Below are positions 9,338 through 17,349 of a DNA stretch of 64,000 bases, in pieces (position 1 is the first letter of the stretch; each line of letters starts with the position of its first letter). A model generated the notes under the pieces. It was not told the DNA's origin and searched no databases. It worked only from the letters and a program-made list of their open reading frames with translations. The DNA is taken from positions 1-64,000 of the forward strand of contig NZ_VYQF01000012.1 in NCBI RefSeq assembly GCF_008710285.1, written 5' to 3'. The position numbers and the translations under genes are program-made. This stretch comes from Ginsengibacter hankyongi (lineage in GTDB: Bacteria; Bacteroidota; Bacteroidia; Chitinophagales; Chitinophagaceae).

Positions 9338-9589
9338 TTACATAAGTACCTTCGTCCCAAAGCTTTTTTGCCGTTCTGTCATCTTTTGTTTTTCTAAATT
9401 CATTCTACAAACCGGGCATTTACCCGGCTTTTCACTCATAACATTTTGGTGCATTTTGCACGTATACGTTTCGTCCTGTGCTAAGGTGCCTGTTTGCAAG
9501 GTTGTATTTTTTCCTGTTTTATTTCCATTGCAAGCTGTGAAGCCGGTTACGAATAACATAACCAGCATTATTAAAATAATTCTTTTCAT
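9338..9589 (-). CDS. Small heavy-metal-binding domain lipoprotein
   Basis: This 83-aa protein has an N-terminal hydrophobic segment with lipobox FTAC (Cys about residue 20) and one heavy-metal-binding domain: YTCKMHQNV followed by CPVCRMNL. The usual CPICGM core is altered at the Gly (Arg here), and HPQ is HQN. It stands between the HYC_CC_PP gene and the pump, in the same direction, so it is probably the periplasmic metal chaperone or sponge of the cassette. The same motif is also found at the N-termini of both adaptors, giving three copies in the operon. Confidence 0.78.
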   Translation of the reverse strand: MKRIILIMLVMLFVTGFTACNGNKTGKNTTLQTGTLAQDETYTCKMHQNVMSEKPGKCPVCRMNLEKQKMTERQKSFGTKVLM

Positions 9590-9682
9590 GATTACAACTT
9601 AAAAGTCAATAAATAGAAAAGGAGACGACAACAGAAATGCGTCTAGCCCGGGAATACCAGGCCAACAATGAGAATTGAAATA

Positions 9683-10066
9683 TCAAATACGAAAAACGCG
9701 GTTAGCAATATAAGCGGCGATACCCGTGTAAAGAGGCGGGCCATGAATGTTTTCATTCCTGCTTTGAAAACTTAGATAGGGCCTTACATCATAAGAATAA
9801 TGATAGTGAGGTAAAAAGGAAAAATTGCCGAAAGAATTTATTAAGACAATTGATGCAATGTGGCCGTCTTTTACCTTTTGAAAATGGAATTTGTTCTTGC
9901 AGCAATCACTTTTGCTATTGACCTTACCAAAATTATTGCTTTCGTTTACCGCGAGCGTTAGAGATACGGATTTCAATTTACCGCAACAATAAAATTCTTT
10001 CAAACTGAAACCCATTGTTGCAAATGAGTAAATGAAAAGAAGTAATATGGCTGCAGTTTTTTTCAT
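9683..10066 (-). CDS. HYC_CC_PP-type small exported protein
   Basis: The ATG at 10066 (MKKTAAILLLFIYSFATMG) gives 127 aa; an in-frame TTG at 10096 is a poorer start because it displaces the signal peptide. After the signal come FYCCGKLKSVSL and SDCCKNKFHFQKVKDGH, fitting the HYC_CC_PP family name motif (His/Tyr-Cys, Cys-Cys, Pro-Pro), with GPPLYTG near the C-terminus. The family is common in Bacteroidota beside copper or other heavy-metal efflux genes; its function is unproven. Here it is the first gene of the minus-strand efflux cassette, so it may sense or sequester metal in the periplasm. Confidence 0.72.
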   Translation of the reverse strand: MKKTAAILLLFIYSFATMGFSLKEFYCCGKLKSVSLTLAVNESNNFGKVNSKSDCCKNKFHFQKVKDGHIASIVLINSFGNFSFLPHYHYSYDVRPYLSFQSRNENIHGPPLYTGIAAYIANRVFRI

Positions 10067-10298
10067 TCCAACATCAAAAGTAATGAAGGTTTTCAAGGAT
10101 TATATTATAAAATCATATAAATTATTTGCGAAATTTTAGGTTCTGTATCACCAAAGTCATAAGATATGCTGTTTCTCCAGGCTTAATGGATTAACTCCGT
10201 TAAGTTGTTTGTAATTATTTATATTTGGGGCAAAGGCATTTTCCCCGGTAATTTTTTTAGTAAAAAAAATCAAAAAATTAAACAAAAACAACTTTTAT

Positions 10299-10985
10299 AT
10301 GCTTAAACAATCTTTCTTTTTAATTTTATTAATAATGATTTTTCCTTTTTTCTCGGAAGCCCAAGATTGGCCAAACCTTGCACGTTATAAAGATGCAAAC
10401 GCAAAGCTTAGCGCACCTGCTCCTAATGAAAACCGTGTTGTGTTCATGGGCAATTCAATTACAGAAGGATGGGTAAGAATGGACTCTGCATTCTTTGCAG
10501 AAAGATCATACTTAGGCCGCGGCATCAGCGGGCAAACGACACCTCAAATGCTGATAAGGTTTAAGGCTGATGTTATTCATTTACAACCCAAAGTTGTAGT
10601 AATATTAGCGGGCACTAACGATATTGCCGGCAATACCGGCCCTTCCACTTTAGAAATGATAGAAGATAATCTTTCTTCAATGGCAGAAATTGCCAAAGCT
10701 AATAATATTAAAGTTGTTCTTTCGTCTGTGCTTCCTGCCTACGATTATCCCTGGAAGCCCGGATTGCAACCTGCTGAAAAAATAATAGCGTTAAATAAGT
10801 GGATAAAAAATTATGCAGCCAGGCATGGTTGTATTTATCTTGATTTTTTCACTTCACTGGTTGACAATCGTAACGGGATGAAGGCTGAATACTCACCAGA
10901 CGGGGTGCATCCAAATTTAGCGGGCTATAAAATAATGGAACCGCTTGCAGAGAAAGCAATTGCGCTTGCGTTGCATAAAAAGTAA
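10299..10985 (+). CDS. Secreted SGNH/GDSL-family hydrolase
   Basis: The protein has 228 aa with a signal peptide (LILLIMIFPFFSEAQ, cleavage near residue 22). The four SGNH blocks are visible: GNSIT with the nucleophile Ser (about residue 53), the Gly of GRGISGQTT in block II, GTND with Asn in block III (about residue 108), and the Asp/His pair of DGVHP in block V (about residue 205). Members of this type are periplasmic or secreted esterases, often acetyl-esterases acting on polysaccharides or platelet-activating-factor acetylhydrolase-like proteins. The convergent neighbour is a carbohydrate deacetylase, which fits a carbohydrate-ester substrate, but this is inference. Confidence 0.88.
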   Translation: MLKQSFFLILLIMIFPFFSEAQDWPNLARYKDANAKLSAPAPNENRVVFMGNSITEGWVRMDSAFFAERSYLGRGISGQTTPQMLIRFKADVIHLQPKVVVILAGTNDIAGNTGPSTLEMIEDNLSSMAEIAKANNIKVVLSSVLPAYDYPWKPGLQPAEKIIALNKWIKNYAARHGCIYLDFFTSLVDNRNGMKAEYSPDGVHPNLAGYKIMEPLAEKAIALALHKK

Positions 10986-11038
10986 TATAATGGTGATCTA
11001 CTTTAATAGATAACGCAAGTGTTCTTGCTGTATCTTTT

Positions 11039-12361
11039 TTAGCGCTTGGTTAATTCTATTTTACCTTTATTTGGATTTGCCTGGAATAAAACATACTTAC
11101 CGTTATCATCTTTTAATATTTCAGATTTTCGTGTTTTATTATTTTGATGAACATTTACACCTTTCCACGAAGCCGGAAGATATGTTTTTAAGGTAAGAGG
11201 CAAATTATATAAGCTTGTATCAAGCGAATGAAGCAGCGTGAGTGTAATTTTATTTTCACTTTTTTCTTGAGTTACTTTTACGGCCATTCTTTCACGCATG
11301 TATTTAGTAACATCTTTAAATGTGGCCACCCAAAGGCTGTCTTCTTTATTTTTTATGTATTGAAAGTACTCTACAAGTTCTTCATGATTTATGGGTTCCC
11401 ATCCAAGAGTGTCTATACCATGAAATACCAATACCAGCCAGATATTATTATGGGCCAACAGTGTATCTACCCACGATTTCATTACACTTAACTGCGTTTT
11501 AGATAGCGGCCCTCTTTGCCATTGCACATATTCTTTTTTTGACAAACCCGGTTGTTCTTTATATCCCCTGTTTATTTCCTGCAAATAAGGTTCAGGCATT
11601 TTATTTCTTAAAGCCGGGAATAGTTTTGATTGAAGTACGTATTCCATTACCCGCTCATCTTCCGTGCCGAAAGGAACTTCAGCAGAGAATGTATTTTCAT
11701 CTCCTAAATGAGTACGAATATCTTCTTTGCATTTTTGCAATTCGTAATACATATTAGGCGTATCAAGTATTGCCATATATGGGTGCGAAAGGGAATGGCA
11801 CGCAAACTCATGCCCCTGGGCGGCATAGCGTTTAAAATCGCTCCATGAGTTCTCAGCGCTTAATCCTGCTTCGTATGTTGTATCAATTCCGGGCTTAAAT
11901 AATCCGGCTAACGCCATGGTGTAAACGCTGTCTATAATTTTATAAGCTGCCTTCGGTTTTCCTTCTTCATACAATGAGCCTGCTCTGAAAAAATAATCCG
12001 TGGTTCCTTTATAACCGAGAAATTTTGCGGCGGAAGCCCTTTCGAAAAAATTATTTTTATTGGTGGAAACAGTTTTTGTTTCATTCATTATTTCTTTTAC
12101 CGGCCTGCCAATAAATTTTGCATGATACCGGGAACCTTTTATATCTCCTGTAACAATAAAAAATGTGCCTGGAAATTGAAGCCTGTTCATAATAGGTATG
12201 GCCTCTGTAAACTGAGTTGGAATGCCATCATCATATGTAATTGACACAGCCGCTTTTTTATCAAACTGCCATTTGGTGATTGTTGTCTGGCAGTAGCTTT
12301 CTTCATTTAGAAATAAAATACCTAAGAAACACAGACACGCTTTAACCGATAAAATATTCAT
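11039..12361 (-). CDS. Secreted polysaccharide deacetylase (NodB domain)
   Basis: This 440-aa protein has a signal peptide (LSVKACLCFLGILFL) and a NodB homology domain at about residues 35-260. The metal-binding elements of carbohydrate esterase family 4 appear as SITYDDGIP (Asp pair) and ACHSLSHP (His pair), and a large insertion separates them. A C-terminal beta-rich region (about 350-440) has no recognised domain. Such enzymes remove N- or O-acetyl groups from chitin-, peptidoglycan- or exopolysaccharide-type polymers in the periplasm. The gene stands alone, convergent to the SGNH hydrolase and divergent from the ABC transporter with about 195 bp between. Confidence 0.85.
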   Translation of the reverse strand: MNILSVKACLCFLGILFLNEESYCQTTITKWQFDKKAAVSITYDDGIPTQFTEAIPIMNRLQFPGTFFIVTGDIKGSRYHAKFIGRPVKEIMNETKTVSTNKNNFFERASAAKFLGYKGTTDYFFRAGSLYEEGKPKAAYKIIDSVYTMALAGLFKPGIDTTYEAGLSAENSWSDFKRYAAQGHEFACHSLSHPYMAILDTPNMYYELQKCKEDIRTHLGDENTFSAEVPFGTEDERVMEYVLQSKLFPALRNKMPEPYLQEINRGYKEQPGLSKKEYVQWQRGPLSKTQLSVMKSWVDTLLAHNNIWLVLVFHGIDTLGWEPINHEELVEYFQYIKNKEDSLWVATFKDVTKYMRERMAVKVTQEKSENKITLTLLHSLDTSLYNLPLTLKTYLPASWKGVNVHQNNKTRKSEILKDDNGKYVLFQANPNKGKIELTKR

Positions 12362-12555
12362 ATCCTGAAGTTTATTATGATCAATTGCATCTTGCGCTAA
12401 ATACTTCGAAAAAAAAAATGGACAGAGCCAATCTTATTTTCAATAGTTTAAAAATAAGTTTTATTACATTTTTAAAAAAGAGTTCTTCAGCTGGCTAAAC
12501 CCATCTCTTTTAAATTTCATATTTTTAATAACATTCTTAATGAAAAAATTATGCA

Positions 12556-13521
12556 ATGATTGTTGTTGATAGTGTTGTAAAGAAATTTGGAAATATAGCA
12601 GCAATTGACACTGTTTCATTTAAAGTAAATGAAGGAGAAAACGTTGTACTGCTTGGGACCAGTGGCTGTGGAAAAACAACGATGCTTCGCATGATCAACA
12701 GGCTTACAGAAACAACTTCAGGAAATATTTATATTAATGAGAAAAATATTAAAAACGTTCCGCCTGAGGAATTAAGAAGAAATATCGGATATGCATTGCA
12801 GCACAACGGGCTTTTTCCTCATTACACTATTGCTGAAAATATTGCGATAGTTCCCGAGTTGTTAAATTGGCCGAAAGAAAAAATCACTAAAAGAACTTCG
12901 GAATTATTAGAGCAACTACATCTTCCTCAAAATTATTTATCACTTTATCCGCAGGAGTTAAGCGGAGGTCAGCAACAGCGTGTAGGCCTTGCAAGAGCAT
13001 TGGCAGCTGATCCTCCTTTACTGTTAATGGATGAACCTTTTGGTGCGCTCGATGCAGTTACCCGTGCAAACATTACCAATGAATTCAGTAAGCTTGAAGT
13101 ACTGAAAAATAAAACGATTGTTTTGGTCACTCATGATATCCGTGAAGCATTTCAACTAGGTAACAAAATTTTATTGATGGATAAAGGGAAGGTAGTGCAG
13201 GAAGGCGCTGCGCCCGATTTGCTGTTTAATCCTGTTAATAATTTTGTCACCTCTTTTTTTGAAGATCAACGGATGCAACTTGAGTTAAACGCTGTTTTAC
13301 TAAAAGATATTTGGAACTATCTCCCGTCAATTAATCAGGAGGAAATAACAGACGGCATCATTGATATTGATAATAATATATGGCAGGCGCTTTATCTTTT
13401 ATTAAATAAAAAAAATAAAAGTATTGTATTGCATAATGCTTTAACAGCAGAAATGAAAACTGCGAATTACGATTCTTTGTTCACGGCGTTCAGCAATTAT
13501 AAACAACAGAGATATGAATGA
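12556..13521 (+). CDS. Betaine/ergothioneine-type ABC transporter ATP-binding subunit (OpuCA/EgtV-like)
   Basis: The 321-aa ATPase has Walker A GTSGCGKTTM (about residue 35), Q-loop, signature LSGGQQQRVGLARAL, Walker B LLLMDEPFGALD and switch His (VTHDIREAF). The sequence IAAIDTVSFKVNEGENVVLLG and QHNGLFPHYTIAENIA resemble the quaternary-amine (OpuCA/ProV) group. A C-terminal region of about 90 residues replaces the usual CBS pair and shows no clear CBS motif. It overlaps the permease gene by 8 bp. The downstream egtB-egtD pair raises the possibility that the substrate is ergothioneine or hercynine, as for the EgtV-EgtU transporter, rather than glycine betaine. Confidence 0.85.
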   Translation: MIVVDSVVKKFGNIAAIDTVSFKVNEGENVVLLGTSGCGKTTMLRMINRLTETTSGNIYINEKNIKNVPPEELRRNIGYALQHNGLFPHYTIAENIAIVPELLNWPKEKITKRTSELLEQLHLPQNYLSLYPQELSGGQQQRVGLARALAADPPLLLMDEPFGALDAVTRANITNEFSKLEVLKNKTIVLVTHDIREAFQLGNKILLMDKGKVVQEGAAPDLLFNPVNNFVTSFFEDQRMQLELNAVLLKDIWNYLPSINQEEITDGIIDIDNNIWQALYLLLNKKNKSIVLHNALTAEMKTANYDSLFTAFSNYKQQRYE

Positions 13522-15085
13522 ATCAACTCAATCGCTCTTTAGTTTTATGCGTGAACAATCTGGTAAAATTTTGGATCAATTGCTCGCGCATATTGGCCTT
13601 ACTTTTATTTCCTTATTAATAGCAGTAGCCATTGGTGTGCCTTTGGGAATTTTTATTGCAAAAAGAAAGAAACTATCCGGTACCGTTTTAGGTTTTGTTG
13701 GTGTATTACAAACCATACCAAGTATTGCATTACTTGGTTTTATGATTCCAATTCTCGGTATTGGACCAAAACCGGCGATAGTTGCTTTGTTTTTGTACGC
13801 ACTATTGCCTATTGTAAGAAATACCTTCACGGGAATTATGGGTGTGGATGCATCGGTAAGAGATGCAGCAAAGGGAATGGGCATGAGCGGTAAACAAATT
13901 CTTACGAAAGTAGAACTGCCTTTATCCTTGCCCGTTATACTCGCGGGAATTCGTACTGCAACAGTGATAAATGTAGGCGTGGCAACACTTGCAGCTTATA
14001 TAGCTGCAGGGGGCCTGGGAGAATTTATATTTGGGGGCATTGCATTAAACAATACCAATATGATTCTTGCAGGCGCAATTCCTGCAGCGTTACTTGCTAT
14101 CGTTCTTGATTTTATTTTATCAAAGGTTCAGAAGATTAATCTTAAAAAACTGCGGGCCGGTTTTTGGTTACTTCCGCTCAGCGTTATTCTTTTATCTTCT
14201 TTTTATTTATTGCCTGACATTTATGGAACTAAAATGCTTGCGGGTTTTACCCCTGAATTTATGGGAAGGGAAGATGGTTATCTCGGCCTTGAAAAAGTAT
14301 ATCATTTGCATATCAGGAATGTTGTTATCAGTGATGCTGTGATGTACAAAGCTGCTTATGAAAAAAAGTTAGATGTTATCAGCGGGTATAGCACCGATGG
14401 ACGCCTGAAGGCTTTTAATCTCGTTGTGTTGGATGATGATAAAAAAATATTTCCACCTTATTTTGTCGCACCGGTCATCCATGAAAGTATTTTACAGCAA
14501 CATCCTGAACTTGAAAATGTATTAAATCAACTAGCTGGTCGTATCAATGATTCTGTGATGACGGAATTAAATTATCGTGTTGATTATTTAAAGCAAAGTC
14601 CTGACAAAGTTGCCAAAGATTTTTTGATGGAACAAAGTTTGTATAAAGAACCACAAAACGGGAATGGAGAAGTAATAAGAATCGGGTCAAAAATATTTGG
14701 TGAACAATATATACTTGCATCAATGTATGCCATGCTGATTAAAGGCAATACCAATTTGCAGGTAGAAACAAAAACCGGGTTAGGAGGAACAAAAATTTGT
14801 TTTGATGCTTTAACGAATAACCAAATTGACATGTATCCTGAATACACGGGGACGGCATTATTGGTAATATTACAAGCTCAGGATTCCGTTCTAAAAAACC
14901 TGGGAGCGAATGAACAAAATATTTATGATTATGTGCAACAGAAGTTCCATGAGAAATATAATTTAAAATGGTTAAAACCTGTTGGGTTTAATAATTCGTA
15001 TTGTTTAATGATGCGAAGAGAACAATCGAAGCGAATAGGTGTTAATAGTATTTCCGGGCTTAAAAAATATCTTGATAAAAAATAG
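13514..15085 (+). CDS. Betaine-type ABC permease fused to a circularly permuted substrate-binding domain
   Basis: Residues about 15-235 form a six-helix permease (ASVRDAAKGMGMSGKQ contact loop, IRTATVINVGVATLAAYIAA). Residues about 240-523 form a ProX/OpuCC-type binding domain, but in reversed lobe order: the segment that is normally C-terminal (GFTPEFMGREDGYLGL, GYSTDGRLKAFNLVVLDDD, PELENVLNQLAGRI) comes first, and the normally N-terminal segment (IRIGSKIFGEQ, GLGGTKICFDAL, MYPEYTGTALL, LKWLKPVGFNNSYCL) comes last. A hydrophobic segment at about 215-232 anchors it to the inner membrane. Permease/binding-protein fusions are known in OpuC/EgtU-type transporters. The permutation is directly visible in the motif order. 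Cognate ATPase: the overlapping upstream gene. Confidence 0.85.
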   Translation: MNESTQSLFSFMREQSGKILDQLLAHIGLTFISLLIAVAIGVPLGIFIAKRKKLSGTVLGFVGVLQTIPSIALLGFMIPILGIGPKPAIVALFLYALLPIVRNTFTGIMGVDASVRDAAKGMGMSGKQILTKVELPLSLPVILAGIRTATVINVGVATLAAYIAAGGLGEFIFGGIALNNTNMILAGAIPAALLAIVLDFILSKVQKINLKKLRAGFWLLPLSVILLSSFYLLPDIYGTKMLAGFTPEFMGREDGYLGLEKVYHLHIRNVVISDAVMYKAAYEKKLDVISGYSTDGRLKAFNLVVLDDDKKIFPPYFVAPVIHESILQQHPELENVLNQLAGRINDSVMTELNYRVDYLKQSPDKVAKDFLMEQSLYKEPQNGNGEVIRIGSKIFGEQYILASMYAMLIKGNTNLQVETKTGLGGTKICFDALTNNQIDMYPEYTGTALLVILQAQDSVLKNLGANEQNIYDYVQQKFHEKYNLKWLKPVGFNNSYCLMMRREQSKRIGVNSISGLKKYLDKK

Positions 15086-15086
15086 G

Positions 15087-15117
15087 CCTCACCCCCAACC
15101 CTCTGCGGGGGAGAGGG
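15087..15117. repeat. REP-like hairpin repeat
   Basis: Immediately after the permease stop, cctcacccccaacc is followed by CCCTCT (15099-15104) and AGAGGG (15112-15117), a 6-bp stem with a G-rich loop. It resembles the element at 9214-9246 and separates the transporter genes from egtB; it may stabilise the transporter mRNA or be a dispersed repeat. Confidence 0.5.
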
Positions 15118-15187
15118 AATAAAATTACCGGGCAAGTTTATAATAACTTGTAAACTTTAGTTTGGTGAGAACGATAAAAGATAATTT

Positions 15188-16342
15188 ATGGATTTATTAA
15201 AAAAATATATAGAAGTAAGAAACCATTCGGAAGAAATATGCAAGCCGTTGCAGACTGAAGATTATGTTGTTCAGCCAATAGTTGACGTAAGTCCACCTAA
15301 GTGGCACATTGGGCATACCACCTGGTTTTTTGAAACCTTCATTCTGAAACCGAATATGGAAAAGTACGAGGAGTTTGACCCACAATATAATTATGTATTC
15401 AACAGCTATTATGAGACAGTTGGCGTCAGGGTAATACGAACAGACAGGGGAAATTTAAGCAGGCCGACTGTGGAAGATATTTACAAATTTCGCAGACATG
15501 TTGATAATGCTATGAATGAATTTTTGCAAAAGCCACTGACGAAGGAACTGGAAGAATTAATTGAACTGGGCCTCAATCACGAACAACAGCACCAGGAACT
15601 TTTAGCAACTGATATTAAATATATTTTAGGAAATAATCCGTTGTTTCCTCCCTATAAATTTGAGGTTGGTAAAAGTCAAAATAATATTCAGACAAAAAAT
15701 AATGATTTTCTCAAGGTCAAAAAAGGTATTTATAAAATCGGGTATGAAGGAGATGATTTTTGTTTCGATAATGAATTAAGCAGGCATGAAGTACTGTTGC
15801 AGGACTTCAGTATTGCAAATAATCTTGTTACCAATGGAGAGTTTATGGAATTTATGGATGCGGGCGGTTATAAAAATTTTAATTACTGGCACGCTGAAGG
15901 TTGGGACTGGGTTAAGACCAATAATATCAATTCGCCGCTTTATTGGCATTTCATTAATGGCGAATGGTTTAATTACACTTTACAGGGTTTGCAGAAAATC
16001 GCTTTAAATAAACCCTTATGCCACATAAGTTTTTATGAAGCATCGGCGTATGCATCATGGAAGGGAATGCGCCTGCCTACTGAGTTTGAATGGGAAATTG
16101 CCGCGCAACAATTTGAGTGGGGACAAAGGTGGGAATGGACTGAAAGTGCTTACCTGCCTTATCCTGGTTTTTCAAAAGCACCAGGCGCAATTGGAGAATA
16201 CAATGGAAAATTTATGGTGAATCAACAAGTGTTACGTGGAGCATCGGAAGTAACTCCCGAAGGACATAGCAGAATAACTTATCGTAATTTTTTTCATCCC
16301 CATTTACGCTGGCAATACACAGGGGTAAGATTGGCACAATAA
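15188..16342 (+). CDS. egtB: Ergothioneine biosynthesis sulfoxide synthase EgtB
   Basis: EgtB is a mononuclear non-haem iron enzyme that couples hercynine with a thiol donor (gamma-glutamylcysteine or cysteine) using oxygen. The 384-aa sequence has an N-terminal DinB-like helical domain with the iron ligands in WHIGH (His43) and NHEQQHQE (His131, His135), plus the WFFETF motif. The C-terminal half is a formylglycine-generating-enzyme-like (SUMF1) domain: ANNLVTNGEFMEFM-like sequence, FYEASAYASWKGMRLPTEFEWE and LRWQYTGVRLA at the end. It lies 16 bp upstream of egtD. No EgtC glutaminase is nearby, so the thiol donor cannot be assigned. Confidence 0.93.
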   Translation: MDLLKKYIEVRNHSEEICKPLQTEDYVVQPIVDVSPPKWHIGHTTWFFETFILKPNMEKYEEFDPQYNYVFNSYYETVGVRVIRTDRGNLSRPTVEDIYKFRRHVDNAMNEFLQKPLTKELEELIELGLNHEQQHQELLATDIKYILGNNPLFPPYKFEVGKSQNNIQTKNNDFLKVKKGIYKIGYEGDDFCFDNELSRHEVLLQDFSIANNLVTNGEFMEFMDAGGYKNFNYWHAEGWDWVKTNNINSPLYWHFINGEWFNYTLQGLQKIALNKPLCHISFYEASAYASWKGMRLPTEFEWEIAAQQFEWGQRWEWTESAYLPYPGFSKAPGAIGEYNGKFMVNQQVLRGASEVTPEGHSRITYRNFFHPHLRWQYTGVRLAQ

Positions 16343-16358
16343 TATGTTATGAAGTAAA

Positions 16359-17309
16359 ATGAATGTGATGAACCAATTTTTACAGGATGTCTTAAAGGGA
16401 TTACAATCATCTCCAAAATATTTACAATCGAAATATTTTTATGACAAGAAGGGCGATGAATTATTTCAAAAGATTATGCAATGCGAAGAATATTATCTTA
16501 CCAATTGTGAGATGGAAATATTCTCTACACAAACTGCCGCACTTGCTGATATTATTATTGACCAGCATAACAGTTTTGATGTAGTTGAATTAGGTCCGGG
16601 TGATGCGGTAAAATCATTATATCTTTTAAAAGAACTGGCCGGTAAAAATGCAATTGATACTTATTTTCCTGTTGATATTTCTAATAATATAATTGATCTT
16701 CTTCAAAAAAAGCTTCCTGAACAATTGCCAAAACTCAATATTCACGGGCTTAACGGGGAATATCTTTCGATGCTTACTTCTGCAAAAAAAATTTCTGATA
16801 AAATAAAACTGGTATTATTTCTTGGTTCTAATATTGGAAATATTCCAAAGGAAGAGGTGAATGAATTTTGCAGGCAAATACGCAGCCAGCTTTCCATTGG
16901 CGATATGGTTCTAATTGGAATTGATCTTAAAAAAAATCCAAAGCAAATTCGTTTAGCCTACGACGATAGTAATGGATATACACGTGAATTTAATCTTAAT
17001 CTTTTAAGGAGAATTAACAGGGAATTAGGCGGCAACTTTGTAATAGAAGATTTCGAGCACTATGCAACTTACGATCCTATAACCGGCGCTTGTAGGAGTT
17101 TCCTGGTTTCTTTAAAAGATCAGCAAGTGACTATCGGCAACCATGCATCGTTTAATTTTTTAAAAAACGAAACGGTCTTCATGGAAATTTCTCAAAAATA
17201 TTCTATTGAACAAACTGATGAAATAGCCAGCCAAAGCGGTTTTGAACCTGTAGCTCATTTCTTTGATAAGAATAAATGGTTTACTGATGTAATTTGGAAA
17301 TGCGTTTGA
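16359..17309 (+). CDS. egtD: L-histidine N(alpha)-methyltransferase EgtD
   Basis: EgtD makes hercynine (trimethylhistidine betaine) from histidine and three S-adenosylmethionine, the first step of ergothioneine synthesis. The 316-aa sequence shows the family opening SPKYLQSKYFYDKKGDELF, CEEYYLTNCEMEI, the AdoMet motif VVELGPGDAVKS (about residue 77), PVDISNNII, and LVLFLGSNIGNIPKEE. The C-terminal lobe carries the histidine-binding region (FNLNLLRRINRELGG, YDPITGACRSFLVS). It follows egtB with a 16-bp gap and has no partner gene downstream; egtE-type PLP lyase is not in the window, so the last step must be encoded elsewhere. Confidence 0.94.
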   Translation: MNVMNQFLQDVLKGLQSSPKYLQSKYFYDKKGDELFQKIMQCEEYYLTNCEMEIFSTQTAALADIIIDQHNSFDVVELGPGDAVKSLYLLKELAGKNAIDTYFPVDISNNIIDLLQKKLPEQLPKLNIHGLNGEYLSMLTSAKKISDKIKLVLFLGSNIGNIPKEEVNEFCRQIRSQLSIGDMVLIGIDLKKNPKQIRLAYDDSNGYTREFNLNLLRRINRELGGNFVIEDFEHYATYDPITGACRSFLVSLKDQQVTIGNHASFNFLKNETVFMEISQKYSIEQTDEIASQSGFEPVAHFFDKNKWFTDVIWKCV

Positions 17310-17349
17310 AAATATGAATTATGAGTTACGTAAATTCTTTTTAACGTTG

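Noticed and set aside
10220-10227. TATATTTG as a Bacteroidota -7 promoter element for the SGNH gene
   Set aside because: No TTTG/TTG lies at the needed 19-21 bp distance upstream; the match alone is not specific in AT-rich DNA.
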